A stretch of 64,000 nt of DNA from Bermanella sp040371755 (GTDB lineage Bacteria; Pseudomonadota; Gammaproteobacteria; Pseudomonadales; Oceanobacteraceae). The stretch covers positions 1 through 64,000 of the forward strand of contig NZ_BAABWE010000002.1 of assembly GCF_040371755.1 (NCBI RefSeq), in the 5' to 3' direction. The stretch's first letter is position 1, and every line of letters starts with the position of its first letter. Under the pieces are notes generated by a model. That model did no database searches. It saw nothing but the letters and a program-made list of their open reading frames with translations, and was not told where the DNA came from. This document shows positions 25,776 to 35,117 of the stretch, piece by piece. Made by a program: the position numbers and the translations under genes.

Positions 25776-26084
25776 TTACTTTAAATAATCGTGCTGCTCA
25801 ATAATCCGAGTATTAAATTTATCCGGAAATTGCATACTGAGTTTTTTTCTGGCTATACTCTCAACTCGACTTGGTGCTGCCAAGGTGCTGTATTCCAACA
25901 TAAGCCGCCCATATTCTTCTTGTAATTGAGCATATTCATTACTTTCTATTTGCCATGAACGCGCTAATTGTCGATTCATATAACTGCTATAGACCACAGC
26001 TAATGCGCAAATTAAAAGCAGTACAAACGCCAACTTTGTTTGTAATTTTCCCACGCTTTGCTCACAACTGTTTTTGCGCCACAC
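25776..26084 (-). CDS. ftsL: cell division protein FtsL
   Basis: FtsL is a small bitopic protein that forms a trimer with FtsB and FtsQ. The 102-residue protein has a membrane segment (about 17-35) and then a leucine-zipper-like coiled coil (about 40-75), ending in SIARKKLSMQFPD, the conserved C-terminal region. The start appears to be GTG at 26084, inside the 3' end of rsmH (23-bp overlap). The primary sequence is poorly conserved in this family; length, topology and position support it. Confidence 0.92.
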   Translation of the reverse strand: MWRKNSCEQSVGKLQTKLAFVLLLICALAVVYSSYMNRQLARSWQIESNEYAQLQEEYGRLMLEYSTLAAPSRVESIARKKLSMQFPDKFNTRIIEQHDYLK

Positions 26085-26988
26085 GCATTACTGCGCTGCG
26101 CGATCGAATATTAGCACTCACTTCTTCTTTACTTGGTTTAATTGCCTTACCTACATGCTTTAAAACAATTGGGTAATCACTTGCCATAATCGGTATATCT
26201 GGGGGCAACTGCGGGCCTTTTTCTTTATCGCGAATAAAGCGCTTCACCATTCTGTCTTCTAAAGAATGGAAACTAATAACAACTAAGCGACCTTCTTTAG
26301 CCAGTAAATCCGTCGCGGTGTCGAGGCCATCCGTTAAATCGCCCAACTCATTATTCAGAAATATCCGAATAGCTTGAAAACTTTTAGTAGCCGGATGTTT
26401 ACCTTTTTCCCATTTTGGATGAGCATCTTTAATAACTTGGGCCAAATCTAATGTTCTTTCGAAAGACTCTTGCTGGCGTCGCATAACAATGGCTCTTGCT
26501 AATCGGCGTGAATAGCGTTCTTCTCCAAACTGATACAACACATCAGCGATATCTTCTTCTTTTGCCGAAGCTATCCACTGTGCAGCGGTCATACCCGACT
26601 CGGTATTCATTCGCATATCCAATGGACCATCATTCATAAAGCTAAAACCACGATCAGCCTCATCCAACTGAGGACTACTCACACCTAGGTCCATTAGCAC
26701 ACCAGCCACCGGACGACCCTCACCATTTTGCGCTAACCAAGTTTTCATATCGGCAAACGAGCCATGACAAATAGAAAAACGAGAGTCTTCTTTTGCCAGC
26801 TCATTTGCAGTGACAATGGCACGAGGATCTTTATCTATACCAATTAAGCGACCGTTTTCGGATAATCGCTCTAGAATTAGTCGACTATGTCCCCCTCGAC
26901 CAAAGGTACAATCAATAAACAAACCGGCCGTATCTTGAACCAAGGCATCAATCGCTTCGTGCAAAAGCACTGTTATATGTTCACTCAT
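26062..26988 (-). CDS. rsmH: 16S rRNA (cytosine1402-N4)-methyltransferase
   Basis: RsmH methylates C1402 in the ribosomal P site (formerly MraW). It is a 308-residue SAM-dependent enzyme with CTFGRGGHSRLIL (about 27-39, SAM loop), DLGVSSPQLDEADRGFSF (about 98-115) and ISFHSLEDRMVKRF (about 240-253). RsmI, which methylates the 2'-O of the same nucleotide, is encoded 1.1 kb away at 28140. It overlaps mraZ by 4 bp. Confidence 0.97.
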   Translation of the reverse strand: MSEHITVLLHEAIDALVQDTAGLFIDCTFGRGGHSRLILERLSENGRLIGIDKDPRAIVTANELAKEDSRFSICHGSFADMKTWLAQNGEGRPVAGVLMDLGVSSPQLDEADRGFSFMNDGPLDMRMNTESGMTAAQWIASAKEEDIADVLYQFGEERYSRRLARAIVMRRQQESFERTLDLAQVIKDAHPKWEKGKHPATKSFQAIRIFLNNELGDLTDGLDTATDLLAKEGRLVVISFHSLEDRMVKRFIRDKEKGPQLPPDIPIMASDYPIVLKHVGKAIKPSKEEVSANIRSRSAVMRVAQKQL

Positions 26989-27440
26989 AGTGATAAATTC
27001 ATTAGCTCTTCTGGCAGTTGTTCATCACCTTTCATTTCTTCTAGGTAATGGGCTCGGCGTTCACTCCAGTGGGCTTCATCCCACAATTCAAATTTGTTGC
27101 CTTGTCCCATCATGACCATTTTCTTATCAAGCCCAGCATAATCCCGCAAAGGGGCCGGTAATAACAAACGGCCATTAGCGTCCATATCAATATCCGTAGC
27201 ATGACCAATGATCAGTCTTTGTATTCGACGAGCGGCAGGATTAAAACTAGGAAGGGCTTCGATTTTAGCTTGAATTGGCTCCCACTCTTTTAATGGATAC
27301 ACCAATAAACAGGCTTCTTCCGTATCAATAGTAACAACTAAAGCCCCATCGTTGCTCTCATGCAACAATTGACGGTAGCGGGCGGGCACGGCCATCCGGC
27401 CTTTGGTATCGAGATTGATATTATGCACACCACGAAACAT
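26985..27440 (-). CDS. mraZ: transcriptional regulator MraZ
   Basis: MraZ is a ring-forming AbrB-like DNA-binding protein that represses the division operon it heads. The 151-residue protein has two repeats of the family, each with the DxxGR signature (LDTKGRMAVPARYR, about 10-23, and MDANGRLLLPAPLRDY, about 92-107). A good AGGTGA ribosome-binding site precedes the ATG. Three TGG(G/A) boxes at 10-bp spacing lie in its leader, consistent with self-control. Confidence 0.97.
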   Translation of the reverse strand: MFRGVHNINLDTKGRMAVPARYRQLLHESNDGALVVTIDTEEACLLVYPLKEWEPIQAKIEALPSFNPAARRIQRLIIGHATDIDMDANGRLLLPAPLRDYAGLDKKMVMMGQGNKFELWDEAHWSERRAHYLEEMKGDEQLPEELMNLSL

Positions 27441-27458
27441 GATTTATTTCACCTGCTA

Positions 27459-27482
27459 CCCAAAAAACTCCACATTTTCCCA
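27459..27482 (-). promoter_or_regulatory. MraZ-box-like direct repeats before mraZ
   Basis: On the minus strand TGGG (27482-27479), TGGA (27472-27469) and TGGG (27462-27459) lie exactly 10 bp apart, the spacing of MraZ boxes (TGGGN) in gammaproteobacteria. They lie between the promoter and the mraZ start, as expected for autorepression. The middle copy deviates by one base. Confidence 0.75.
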
Positions 27483-27501
27483 CAAAACAACACTTTTACA
27501 C

Positions 27502-27530
27502 ACTATAGAAACACTCAAGCATAATTGCAA
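27502..27530 (-). promoter_or_regulatory. sigma-70 promoter of the division operon
   Basis: On the minus strand TTGCAA (27530-27525) and TATAGT (27507-27502) are separated by exactly 17 bp, about 60 bp before the mraZ ATG and just upstream of the MraZ boxes. No other good promoter is seen in this 300-bp gap; the rest of 27531-27700 shows no gene. Confidence 0.7.
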
Positions 27531-27694
27531 GGAATGAAGTCATGTTTTTAACCACTCATACCTGTGAAAAGCCACGTATTACGGGGGCTTAGAGGAATAA
27601 CGAATAAGGAAGCACCTGCTTCATAACGATAGATGCAATAATTTCAAATTAATCAAGCAAGGTGATAAAAGTAAGTACACACCAACATAAAAGC

Positions 27695-27730
27695 ATAAAA
27701 AAACCCACTGCCGTAGCAGTGGGTTTTAAA
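27695..27730 (-). terminator. intrinsic terminator of rnpB
   Basis: An 11-bp perfect stem AAACCCACTGC/GCAGTGGGTTT closes on a CGTA loop (27701-27726). On the minus strand it is followed by a T run, about 10 bp after the mature RNase P RNA end. An A/T run on both sides could make it work in both directions. Confidence 0.9.
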
Positions 27731-27736
27731 ATAAAA

Positions 27737-28101
<365 letters not shown>

Positions 28102-28139
28102 CGGGCAAGGATACTCGTAGTTTAAAATTGGTCAAGTCG

Positions 28140-28982
28140 TTATTCTGCTTTGCTTTCCAACGCGAACTGATACAACTGATTTTTCTTGAATCCTGTGTGC
28201 TCTGAAACAATAGCCGCAGCTTTTTTCAAAGGCAGCTCTTTTGCTATAAGCAAAGTCAAATCAAGCGCCTCTTGTGAGACCTCAAGTTTCTTGTTGGATA
28301 TAACACCACGAATCATCATCACAAACTCGCCGCGCTGCTGATTAGCATCAGCTACCATCATGGCTTTCACCTCTTGGGCCGTACCACGTAAAAAGGTTTC
28401 AAAGGTTTTGGTTAGCTCACGAGCTAATACTATTTCTCTGTCAGGACCAAGCTCACTTATCAAGTCATCCACAGCATGCATAATACGATGAGGTGACTCA
28501 TACACAACCAAGGTACGCTCTTCATGTTTCACACCATTAAAATAACCCTTTCTGGCAGTGGTTTTAGACGGCAAAAAACCATCGAATATAAACCGGTCCG
28601 TTGGTAATGCTGCAGCGCATAAAGCGGTAATCACCGCACATGCGCCCGGTATCGGTACCACTTTAAAACCCGCTTTAGCCACCTGATCAGCCACGTGATA
28701 ACCCGGATCCGCAATCAGTGGCGTACCGGCATCACTCACAATGGCTACATTTTGACCAATCTTCAGCTTTTCAATAATTTGCTGTGCTGCATGAGCTTCA
28801 TTATGATCATGAGTAGCCATGCATGGCTTTTGAATACCAAGATGATTAAGTAGTTTTTTTGTATGCCTTGTGTCTTCAGCAGCAACAATATCCACAGATT
28901 CAAGCACTTGTTGTGCTCGAAGTGTAATATCAGCCAAATTTCCGATCGGTGTCGCCACCACATAGAGCTGATTTTCTGCCAT
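28140..28982 (-). CDS. rsmI: 16S rRNA (cytidine1402-2'-O)-methyltransferase
   Basis: RsmI methylates the ribose of C1402, working with RsmH. The start at 28982 (MAENQLYVVATPIGN) is chosen for its AAGGCGAG ribosome-binding site and for homologue length (280 residues); the frame is open to 28997. The tetrapyrrole-methylase fold shows PIGNLADITLRA, AAEDTRHTKKLL, SDAGTPLIADPGYHV and the helical C-terminal domain. It is divergent from lpoA, with about 40 bp between starts, as in many gammaproteobacteria. Confidence 0.96.
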   Translation of the reverse strand: MAENQLYVVATPIGNLADITLRAQQVLESVDIVAAEDTRHTKKLLNHLGIQKPCMATHDHNEAHAAQQIIEKLKIGQNVAIVSDAGTPLIADPGYHVADQVAKAGFKVVPIPGACAVITALCAAALPTDRFIFDGFLPSKTTARKGYFNGVKHEERTLVVYESPHRIMHAVDDLISELGPDREIVLARELTKTFETFLRGTAQEVKAMMVADANQQRGEFVMMIRGVISNKKLEVSQEALDLTLLIAKELPLKKAAAIVSEHTGFKKNQLYQFALESKAE

Positions 28983-29020
28983 AATGCTCGCCTTCATATT
29001 TTGTTTGAATCTAGGTAACT

Positions 29021-30811
29021 ATGTTGAAATATCGTCACGTTGCTATTGTTATCCTCATCGCACTTTTAGGCGCGTGTTCTTCTACGCCCAAACAAACAAC
29101 CACTCCCGCGACCACCGAGCCTGCCGGTATGGGCGCATTATCGACTATCGAGCAGCTAATCGCTAACCAAAGATACATAGAAGCAGAAGATGCACTAAAG
29201 AAAATCGATATTTACAGCATCACTGAATTGGATAAAGTGCACTTTTATTGGCTAAGTGCCAACCTTGCCATCCTACTAGGCCGCGGCGATGACGCCATAT
29301 TCGCATTAAATGCCGTAGACCCCGGTGCCTTTAATCAACTTAGTATTGATCCAAACCGCCCAAGTTATTTAAGAGCCTCAGCACTTCATCTTAAAGGTGA
29401 GTTTATTGCCAGCGCCCGTGAGCGTATGTTTTTGGCCGGAGTATTAACAAGCGATCAATACGACACCAACCATCAAGCAATATGGAACAGCCTACTCCAA
29501 GCTGAGGATAGCGCGCTTGAAGCACTCATCCAAAAAAACAGCACCAAGATTTTTAAAGGCTGGTTGCAACTTGCACTGATTATGAAGCGTAACCAGCTTG
29601 ATCTCGACAAACAATTAAGCTCCTTACGCTTGTGGCAAGTCCAATTTAAAGATCACCCTGCCGCCAAAAAACTTCCCGGAGGACTTGATAAGCTAGAAGA
29701 GTTTGTCGATGAAAAAGCAAAATTCATCGCCTTAATGATTCCTCTTTCCGGCAAACTGGCGGCAACTGGCAAAGCGGTCCGTGATGGCCTAATGGCCGCC
29801 TACTACTCCGCCAAACAAGCAGGTGCGCAAGTTCCTGAAATCCGCATTTATGATACAGCCAAAAGCCGTGACTTTTGGAGCTTATATAAACAAGCTATCT
29901 TGGATGGCAATGAACTTGTCATTGGCCCACTAAAGAAAAGCTCAGTACAGCGCTTGCAAAAAGAAACACACTTACCTGTACCCACCCTTGCCTTAAATTA
30001 CGGCAACCGAGACGCCACTGAAAACCCAGAACGACTCTATCAATACGGCCTAGCAGTAGAAGACGAAGCTCAACTCGCTACCTCATATGCCAGACAGCAA
30101 GGTTATCAAAGTGCCATTGCACTTATGCCTAAAGGGCCTTGGGGAGAGCGGGTTTTTGAACGCTTTAGCCAATCTTGGCAAGAGCAAGGCGGAAAACTTA
30201 TTGAGGCACAATTCTTTAGTGGTGCCGCAGACTACAACCGTGTTATCAGTCGATTATTCGCGATAGATGAAAGTGAAGCCCGTGCGCGAAACTTGCGCAA
30301 ACAGCTTGATCTAAAGCTAGAGTCACAACCTCGCCGCCGCCAAGATGTGGACTTCATCTTTGTTGCCGCATTACCCAAACAAGCACGCCAGATTAAACCA
30401 ACCCTTGCATTTAACTTTGCCAAAGATATTCCAATGATCGCCACCTCGCAGATATATTCGGGTATGCCGTCACGTTCCAAAGATAGAGATTTAAACGATG
30501 TGGTTTTTTGCGATATACCATGGATTCTAGAAAGCAGCCCATTACGCAAACAAGTGCAAACATTATGGCCAAGAGCAAAAGGCAGCTTAGATCGACTTTA
30601 TGCACTTGGCGTAGACGCCTACCAGCTCTACCCGCGACTTGGCCAAATTAAAGTTTTAAAGTACAGCAGCATTCAAGGACAAACAGGTCGCCTATCAATG
30701 GATGAGCATGGTCAAATCATTCGATCCTTACCATTTGCAACGTTTGTAAATGGTATTGCTAAAAAGACACAAGGATATGTGCAGAATGTGGAAAACGCCC
30801 AAGGTATTTAA
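29021..30811 (+). CDS. lpoA: penicillin-binding protein activator LpoA (outer-membrane lipoprotein)
   Basis: LpoA reaches from the outer membrane to stimulate PBP1A transpeptidase. The 596-residue protein has a lipoprotein signal (basic end, hydrophobic core, lipobox LGAC with Cys19). An N-terminal helical TPR-like domain (about 35-235) follows, then a periplasmic-binding-protein-like domain (IALMIPLSGKLAATGKAVRDG onward, about 238-590). The arrangement rsmI / lpoA-yraN-diaA is the usual one. Promoter elements must lie in the short gap or inside rsmI. Confidence 0.93.
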   Translation: MLKYRHVAIVILIALLGACSSTPKQTTTPATTEPAGMGALSTIEQLIANQRYIEAEDALKKIDIYSITELDKVHFYWLSANLAILLGRGDDAIFALNAVDPGAFNQLSIDPNRPSYLRASALHLKGEFIASARERMFLAGVLTSDQYDTNHQAIWNSLLQAEDSALEALIQKNSTKIFKGWLQLALIMKRNQLDLDKQLSSLRLWQVQFKDHPAAKKLPGGLDKLEEFVDEKAKFIALMIPLSGKLAATGKAVRDGLMAAYYSAKQAGAQVPEIRIYDTAKSRDFWSLYKQAILDGNELVIGPLKKSSVQRLQKETHLPVPTLALNYGNRDATENPERLYQYGLAVEDEAQLATSYARQQGYQSAIALMPKGPWGERVFERFSQSWQEQGGKLIEAQFFSGAADYNRVISRLFAIDESEARARNLRKQLDLKLESQPRRRQDVDFIFVAALPKQARQIKPTLAFNFAKDIPMIATSQIYSGMPSRSKDRDLNDVVFCDIPWILESSPLRKQVQTLWPRAKGSLDRLYALGVDAYQLYPRLGQIKVLKYSSIQGQTGRLSMDEHGQIIRSLPFATFVNGIAKKTQGYVQNVENAQGI

Positions 30812-31163
30812 TAAGCGTGCAAAAGGAAATCTATACGAGGAAATTGCACGCAAATATCTAATTCAAAAAGGTTTAAAATTTATCGCTAAAAATGTGAACT
30901 TTAAAGGCGGTGAAATAGACCTAATCATGGAAGACCAAAATCAATTGGTGTTTGTTGAGGTTCGTTACCGCAACACCAATAAATATGGCGGTGCCGCTGC
31001 CAGCGTCACATACAAAAAACAGCAACACTTAATACACGCAGCTCAGCTTTATCTGCAAAAACAATTTGGCAACCGACCTCCTAGCTGTCGCTTCGATGTA
31101 GTGGCGATTGAGGGCGAAGAAAAAGAATCAGACATTAACTGGCTAAAAAATGCATTTGCATGA
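30786..31163 (+). CDS. yraN: YraN/UPF0102 family endonuclease-like protein
   Basis: This small protein has the restriction-endonuclease-like fold. Its exact role is unknown in the family. The ATG at 30786 (MWKTPKVFNKRAKGNLYEE) is chosen by homologue length (125 residues). The frame is open from 30750, and either way it overlaps the end of lpoA. The core motif GGEIDLIMEDQNQLVFVEVRYR (E-x-D...ExK-type, here D and E-V-R) is conserved. It lies in the standard lpoA-yraN-diaA order. Confidence 0.9.
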   Translation: MWKTPKVFNKRAKGNLYEEIARKYLIQKGLKFIAKNVNFKGGEIDLIMEDQNQLVFVEVRYRNTNKYGGAAASVTYKKQQHLIHAAQLYLQKQFGNRPPSCRFDVVAIEGEEKESDINWLKNAFA

Positions 31164-31232
31164 GCCTACAGGCTTAGTCTGGTCATTCTTACTTTTGCTG
31201 GGTATGCTTACAAAAAAAATAGAGACGTTTTT

Positions 31233-31826
31233 ATGCATTTTCAAGAACGGATAAACCAACACTTTCAAGATAGTGTTGAAACCAAACAACAAGCGGCACA
31301 GGTTTTAGCCCCTGTAATCGAACAAGCTAGCGATAGCATGGTTCAAGCCTTACTAAGTGGCGGTAAAATTTTAAGCTGTGGGAATGGCGGCAGCGCTGGT
31401 GATGCTCAGCACTTTTCATCTGAGTTATTAAATCGTTTTGAACGTGAACGCCCAAGCTTACCCGCCATTGCACTAACAACCGATAGCTCTACCGTTACCT
31501 CTATTGCTAACGACTACAGCTATAACGAAATATTCTCCAAGCAAATTCGCGCACTGGGCAACGCCGGTGATGTATTACTGGCCATTTCAACCAGTGGTAA
31601 TAGTGCTAATGTGGTTCAAGCTATTCAAGCTGCCCATGATCGAGAGATGCGAGTTGTGGCTCTAACCGGTCGTAACGGTGGCGACATGGCTTCATTATTT
31701 TTACCGGACGACATTGAGATTCGCGTTCCTTCAATGGTAACTGCGCGCATTCAAGAAGTTCACCTGTTAGCCATTCACTGTCTATGCGACTTAATTGATT
31801 GGCAGCTCTTTGGCCCAATGGAATAA
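31233..31826 (+). CDS. diaA: SIS-domain protein DiaA (DnaA initiator-associating)
   Basis: This 197-residue phosphosugar isomerase-fold (SIS) protein is similar to GmhA. SCGNGGSAGDAQHFSSELLNRFERERPSLPAIALT and the SGNSANVVQAI motif are visible. Gene order after lpoA and yraN favours DiaA, which binds DnaA tetramers and helps timely replication initiation. A phosphoheptose isomerase role cannot be excluded, since GmhA and DiaA are close relatives. A bidirectional terminator follows. Confidence 0.85.
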   Translation: MHFQERINQHFQDSVETKQQAAQVLAPVIEQASDSMVQALLSGGKILSCGNGGSAGDAQHFSSELLNRFERERPSLPAIALTTDSSTVTSIANDYSYNEIFSKQIRALGNAGDVLLAISTSGNSANVVQAIQAAHDREMRVVALTGRNGGDMASLFLPDDIEIRVPSMVTARIQEVHLLAIHCLCDLIDWQLFGPME

Positions 31827-31845
31827 ACATTCCATCATCAAATAC

Positions 31846-31873
31846 AAAAAAAGCAGCCAATGGCTGCTTTTTT
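31846..31873. terminator. bidirectional terminator between diaA and sspB
   Basis: GCAGCC-AAT-GGCTGC is flanked by seven A on the left and six T on the right, giving a good intrinsic terminator in both directions between convergent genes. Confidence 0.88.
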
Positions 31874-31895
31874 ATTTCTGATGCTTATGTGAGCG

Positions 31896-32312
31896 TTATT
31901 TAACGACTGTCAATGAAGGTCGGCCTTTCGGCTTATCTTCTATTTTTTCTACAATTTTTGGTTTTTGTTTAATCGGCGTTGGATCATTGGGATCCGGCGC
32001 ACCTGCTTCATTACCAAAAACCATCCCCTCTCCTGTCTCTTTTGCATAAATTGCTAAAACAGCCACGATAGGAACATAAACATTTTGCGTAACACCAGCA
32101 AAACGAGCATTAAAGCTCATAGCATCGTTATTAATCATCAACCCTTGTACCGCGGAAGGGCTAACATTCAACACGATTTGTCCATCTTTAACATACTCCT
32201 GAGGCACTTGCACACCCAGAATATTGGCATCTACCAATACATATGGAGTGGTGTCGTTGTCCAACACCCACTCAAATAATGCACGCATCAAATATGGACG
32301 AGATGGTGTCAT
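31896..32312 (-). CDS. sspB: ClpXP protease specificity-enhancing factor SspB
   Basis: SspB brings ssrA-tagged proteins to ClpXP. The 138-residue protein has the SspB fold at about 1-105 (MTPSRPYLMRALFEW, LVDANILGVQVP, LMINNDAMSFNARFAG), then an acidic Pro-rich linker. It ends in a conserved short tail (GRPSLTVVK) that docks onto the ClpX zinc domain. It overlaps sspA by 4 bp. The full domain set argues for function. Confidence 0.95.
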   Translation of the reverse strand: MTPSRPYLMRALFEWVLDNDTTPYVLVDANILGVQVPQEYVKDGQIVLNVSPSAVQGLMINNDAMSFNARFAGVTQNVYVPIVAVLAIYAKETGEGMVFGNEAGAPDPNDPTPIKQKPKIVEKIEDKPKGRPSLTVVK

Positions 32313-32938
32313 TCACGCATTTCCTGTTCAGCTTCAGATAAACTCGCTTGAAAGGATTCACGCTCAAACAAACGCTCCATATAAACTTGTAAATCTTTGG
32401 TTTGCTTTTCAGGTAATTCAATACCCATTACAGGTAAACGCCATAAAAGCGGAGCTGTAACGCAATCCACAATGCTGTATTCGTCACTCATAAAGAATGG
32501 CTTTTCAGCAAACAATGGCGATGTGCTAATTAAGCTTTCGCGTAACTCTTTACGCGCCTGCGTTACAGCTGCATCATCTTTATTCGCTAAGATGACGTCC
32601 GCTAATTTGCACCAGTCACGTTGAATACGATAAAGCCACAAACGACTCTCGGCACGCGCTACAGGATAAACAGGCAACAAAGGCGGGTGCGGAAAGCGCT
32701 CGTCTAAATATTCCATCATGATGCCCGGCTCATATAATACTAAGTCACGGTCAACTAATGTAGGAACACTGTTGTACGGATTCAAAGACGCTAGATCTTC
32801 AGGTGGATTCATTGGATCCACATCGTGAATCTCTACCGCAACACCCTTTTCCGCTAAAACAATGCGGACACGGTGGCAATAATGATCATTACCATCAGAA
32901 AAGAAGGTCATGGAAGAGCGTTTAGCCACTACACCCAT
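32309..32938 (-). CDS. sspA: stringent starvation protein A
   Basis: SspA is a glutathione-S-transferase-like protein that binds RNA polymerase and alters transcription in stationary phase and starvation. The start is ATG at 32938 (MGVVAKRSSMTFF) with GAGGA upstream. A GTG at 32953 is also open. The 209-residue product has the N-terminal thioredoxin-like half (CHRVRIVLAEKGV) and the all-helical C-terminal half. It follows petC after 159 bp that hold a hairpin and a TATAAT sequence at about 32980, so it may have its own promoter. Confidence 0.94.
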   Translation of the reverse strand: MGVVAKRSSMTFFSDGNDHYCHRVRIVLAEKGVAVEIHDVDPMNPPEDLASLNPYNSVPTLVDRDLVLYEPGIMMEYLDERFPHPPLLPVYPVARAESRLWLYRIQRDWCKLADVILANKDDAAVTQARKELRESLISTSPLFAEKPFFMSDEYSIVDCVTAPLLWRLPVMGIELPEKQTKDLQVYMERLFERESFQASLSEAEQEMRE

Positions 32939-33064
32939 ATAGGTTTTCCTCACCTTAAAAACAAAAAAATCGGCGGCTGATTATACACCAGACGCCGACT
33001 TTTGTGGGATTTATATTCGATGTTTCGATATAAAACCCTGTTATTTATCCACTTTTCACCAAGT

Positions 33065-33094
33065 TTGGATTAAATGCCGACGCATTCAATCCAA
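33065..33094. other. strong hairpin after petC
   Basis: TTGGATT-a-AATGC pairs with GCATT-c-AATCCAA across a CGAC loop, 12 bp of stem with one mismatch. It lies 18 bp after the petC stop. No T run follows on the coding strand, so it could be an mRNA 3'-end stabiliser or Rho-assisted site rather than a simple terminator. Confidence 0.5.
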
Positions 33095-33111
33095 TTGACT
33101 CGATTTGTCTT

Positions 33112-33897
33112 TTAGTGGATGCCGCGCCAAAATTCGCGGTTCAAGTAATACACTGGCACAAATAGGATAGCTAAGAATAATAGTACCCAGAAACCAATGC
33201 TCTTACGCTCCAGCGCCATTGGCTCAGCCATATATACTAAGAAGTTTGTGATATCCGCCACAGCCTTATCATACTCAGCCGCAGACAACTCACCTTTCTC
33301 TTCAATGTATAACACCTCAACAGGTTGACCTTCGTGATCATTACGAGCACATGAGTCTTCTTTTAGTTCTTGACCAGTTAAAGGATCAAAACCAATTACC
33401 ACAGACGAACAGCCTTTCACTTGCTTACCTTGTAAGCTCGCTAATACATGAGGCATACCCACGTCTTTAAATACTGTGTTATTCACACCGTATGGACGTG
33501 TCTCATCTGCATAGAAACTACGAAGATAGGTATAAAGCCAATCTGCACCACGTACACGGGCAACCAGTGTTAAATCTGGAGGTGTTGCACCAAACCATTT
33601 TTTAGAATCTTCAGGACGCATAGCGATTTCCATCAAATTACCAATTTTGGTTTCAGCAAATACTAGATTTTCCATCATAGCATCTTCAGAGATACCAAGG
33701 TCACGGGCAACACGATTGTAACGTGCAAATTTTGTGCTGTGACACCCCATGCAATAGTTAGCGAAATACTTCGCGCCACGCTGCAAAGAAGCGTTGTCTT
33801 CTAAATCCACCTTCATATCATCAAGATGAACATTACCACCTGCCGCAAACACTAAGCTTGGTAGCAGGGCAAAAATAACTGCAATTAATGATTTCAT
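33112..33897 (-). CDS. petC: ubiquinol-cytochrome c reductase, cytochrome c1
   Basis: Cytochrome c1 is the c-heme subunit of the bc1 complex and accepts electrons from the Rieske centre. The start is the ATG at 33897 that overlaps the petB stop (TAATG). The product is 261 residues, with a signal peptide (about 1-18), heme site C49-M-G-C52-H53 and a C-terminal membrane anchor (about 235-255). The distal Met ligand is likely in the GMPHVL/RPYGVNN region. The longer open frame is an overlap with petB and is not used. Confidence 0.95.
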   Translation of the reverse strand: MKSLIAVIFALLPSLVFAAGGNVHLDDMKVDLEDNASLQRGAKYFANYCMGCHSTKFARYNRVARDLGISEDAMMENLVFAETKIGNLMEIAMRPEDSKKWFGATPPDLTLVARVRGADWLYTYLRSFYADETRPYGVNNTVFKDVGMPHVLASLQGKQVKGCSSVVIGFDPLTGQELKEDSCARNDHEGQPVEVLYIEEKGELSAAEYDKAVADITNFLVYMAEPMALERKSIGFWVLLFLAILFVPVYYLNREFWRGIH

Positions 33898-35117
33898 TAG
33901 CCTGTTACCCTCTCTGGAACGGGTTTGGTTTTTTCCTTGGCAGAAATAAATGGCAAAGTAATGAACCAACCGAAGTAGATCACGGTGCCAATAATACCAA
34001 GAGTCTTATAAATACCAGAAGCTGGCTGAGTACCTAACCACGTCAACAAAATGAAGAACAAGCCAAATACCACTAGGTTGATACGAGAGATCCAACCTTT
34101 ATAGCGCCATGATTTAACAGGGCTACGATCTAACCAAGGCAATACAAACAGAACCGCTATCGCCGCTCCCATTAGAAGTACGCCACCCAACTTATCCGGT
34201 ACAACACGCAAGATGGTATAGAACGCACCAAAGTACCATACAGGAGCAATATGTTCAGGGGTTTTCAGGCCATTTGCTTGTTCAAAGTTAGCATGCTCTA
34301 AGAAGTAACCATTACCTTCAGGCCAGAAGAAGACTACAAAGCAGAATACAAATAGGAACACCACAATACCCACTAAATCATGCACTGTGTAGTAAGGGTG
34401 GAAAGGAACACCGTCTAACGGACGACCTTCTTCATCTTTATATTTTTTGATATCAACGCCATCTGGATTGTTAGAACCCACTTCGTGTAAGGCAACAATG
34501 TGCATAAACACAAGAGCCACAATCACAAGCGGCAATGCAATCACATGCAACGCAAAGAAACGGTTCAATGTGATACCAGAAATCAGGAAGTCACCTTTGA
34601 TCCAAGTTACCAAATCATCACCCACTACAGGGATTGCACTGAATAGTGAAATAATTACCTGAGCACCCCAATAAGACATTTGGCCCCAAGGTAATACATA
34701 ACCCATGAAAGCTTCCGCCATAAGCATCAGATAAATCGCCATACCAAAGATCCAGATAAGCTCACGCGGCTTCTGGTATGAACCGTACAATAAGCCACGG
34801 AACATATGCATATAGATAGCAATAAAGAAGAATGAAGCACCGGTAGAATGCATATAACGAATCAACCAGCCAAACTCAACATCACGCATGATGTATTCAA
34901 CAGAAGCAAACGCTTGTTCCGCCGAAGGCGTGAAAGACATGGTTAACCAAACGCCCGTCAGGATTTGGTTAGCCAGCATCAAGAAAGAAAATACACCAAA
35001 GAAATACCAAAAATTGAAGTTCTTTGGGGCATAGTACTTAGACATATGCTTTTCGAAAGTGGCTGTAACCGGAAGACGGTCATCTACCCAGCCCATGAAT
35101 GCGGACAATTTACTCAT
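33897..35117 (-). CDS. petB: ubiquinol-cytochrome c reductase, cytochrome b
   Basis: Cytochrome b is the membrane core of the bc1 complex and carries both quinone sites and two b hemes. The 406-residue protein has eight membrane segments. Helix B and D histidines lie in WLIRYMHSTGAS and ALHVIALPLVIVALVFMHIVALH. Conserved GYVLPWGQMSYWGAQVI and the Qo-site PEGNGY/PEW-like HIAPVWYFGAFYTILR region are present. Starts and stops are coupled with petA and petC. Confidence 0.97.
   Translation of the reverse strand: MSKLSAFMGWVDDRLPVTATFEKHMSKYYAPKNFNFWYFFGVFSFLMLANQILTGVWLTMSFTPSAEQAFASVEYIMRDVEFGWLIRYMHSTGASFFFIAIYMHMFRGLLYGSYQKPRELIWIFGMAIYLMLMAEAFMGYVLPWGQMSYWGAQVIISLFSAIPVVGDDLVTWIKGDFLISGITLNRFFALHVIALPLVIVALVFMHIVALHEVGSNNPDGVDIKKYKDEEGRPLDGVPFHPYYTVHDLVGIVVFLFVFCFVVFFWPEGNGYFLEHANFEQANGLKTPEHIAPVWYFGAFYTILRVVPDKLGGVLLMGAAIAVLFVLPWLDRSPVKSWRYKGWISRINLVVFGLFFILLTWLGTQPASGIYKTLGIIGTVIYFGWFITLPFISAKEKTKPVPERVTG

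Noticed and set aside
28763..28963. Small open frame inside rsmI
   Set aside because: It lies entirely in another frame of rsmI and has no ribosome-binding site.
31233..31826. Calling this gene gmhA
   Set aside because: The SIS fold fits both, but the lpoA-yraN neighbourhood favours DiaA.
32954..33060. Imperfect palindrome TTTATATTCGA/TCGATATAAA as an operator
   Set aside because: The arms are offset and A+T-rich, so chance pairing is likely.
33112..33969. Longer open frame for petC starting at 33969
   Set aside because: The extra 24 residues overlap petB; the ATG at 33897 starts a proper signal peptide and is coupled to the petB stop.
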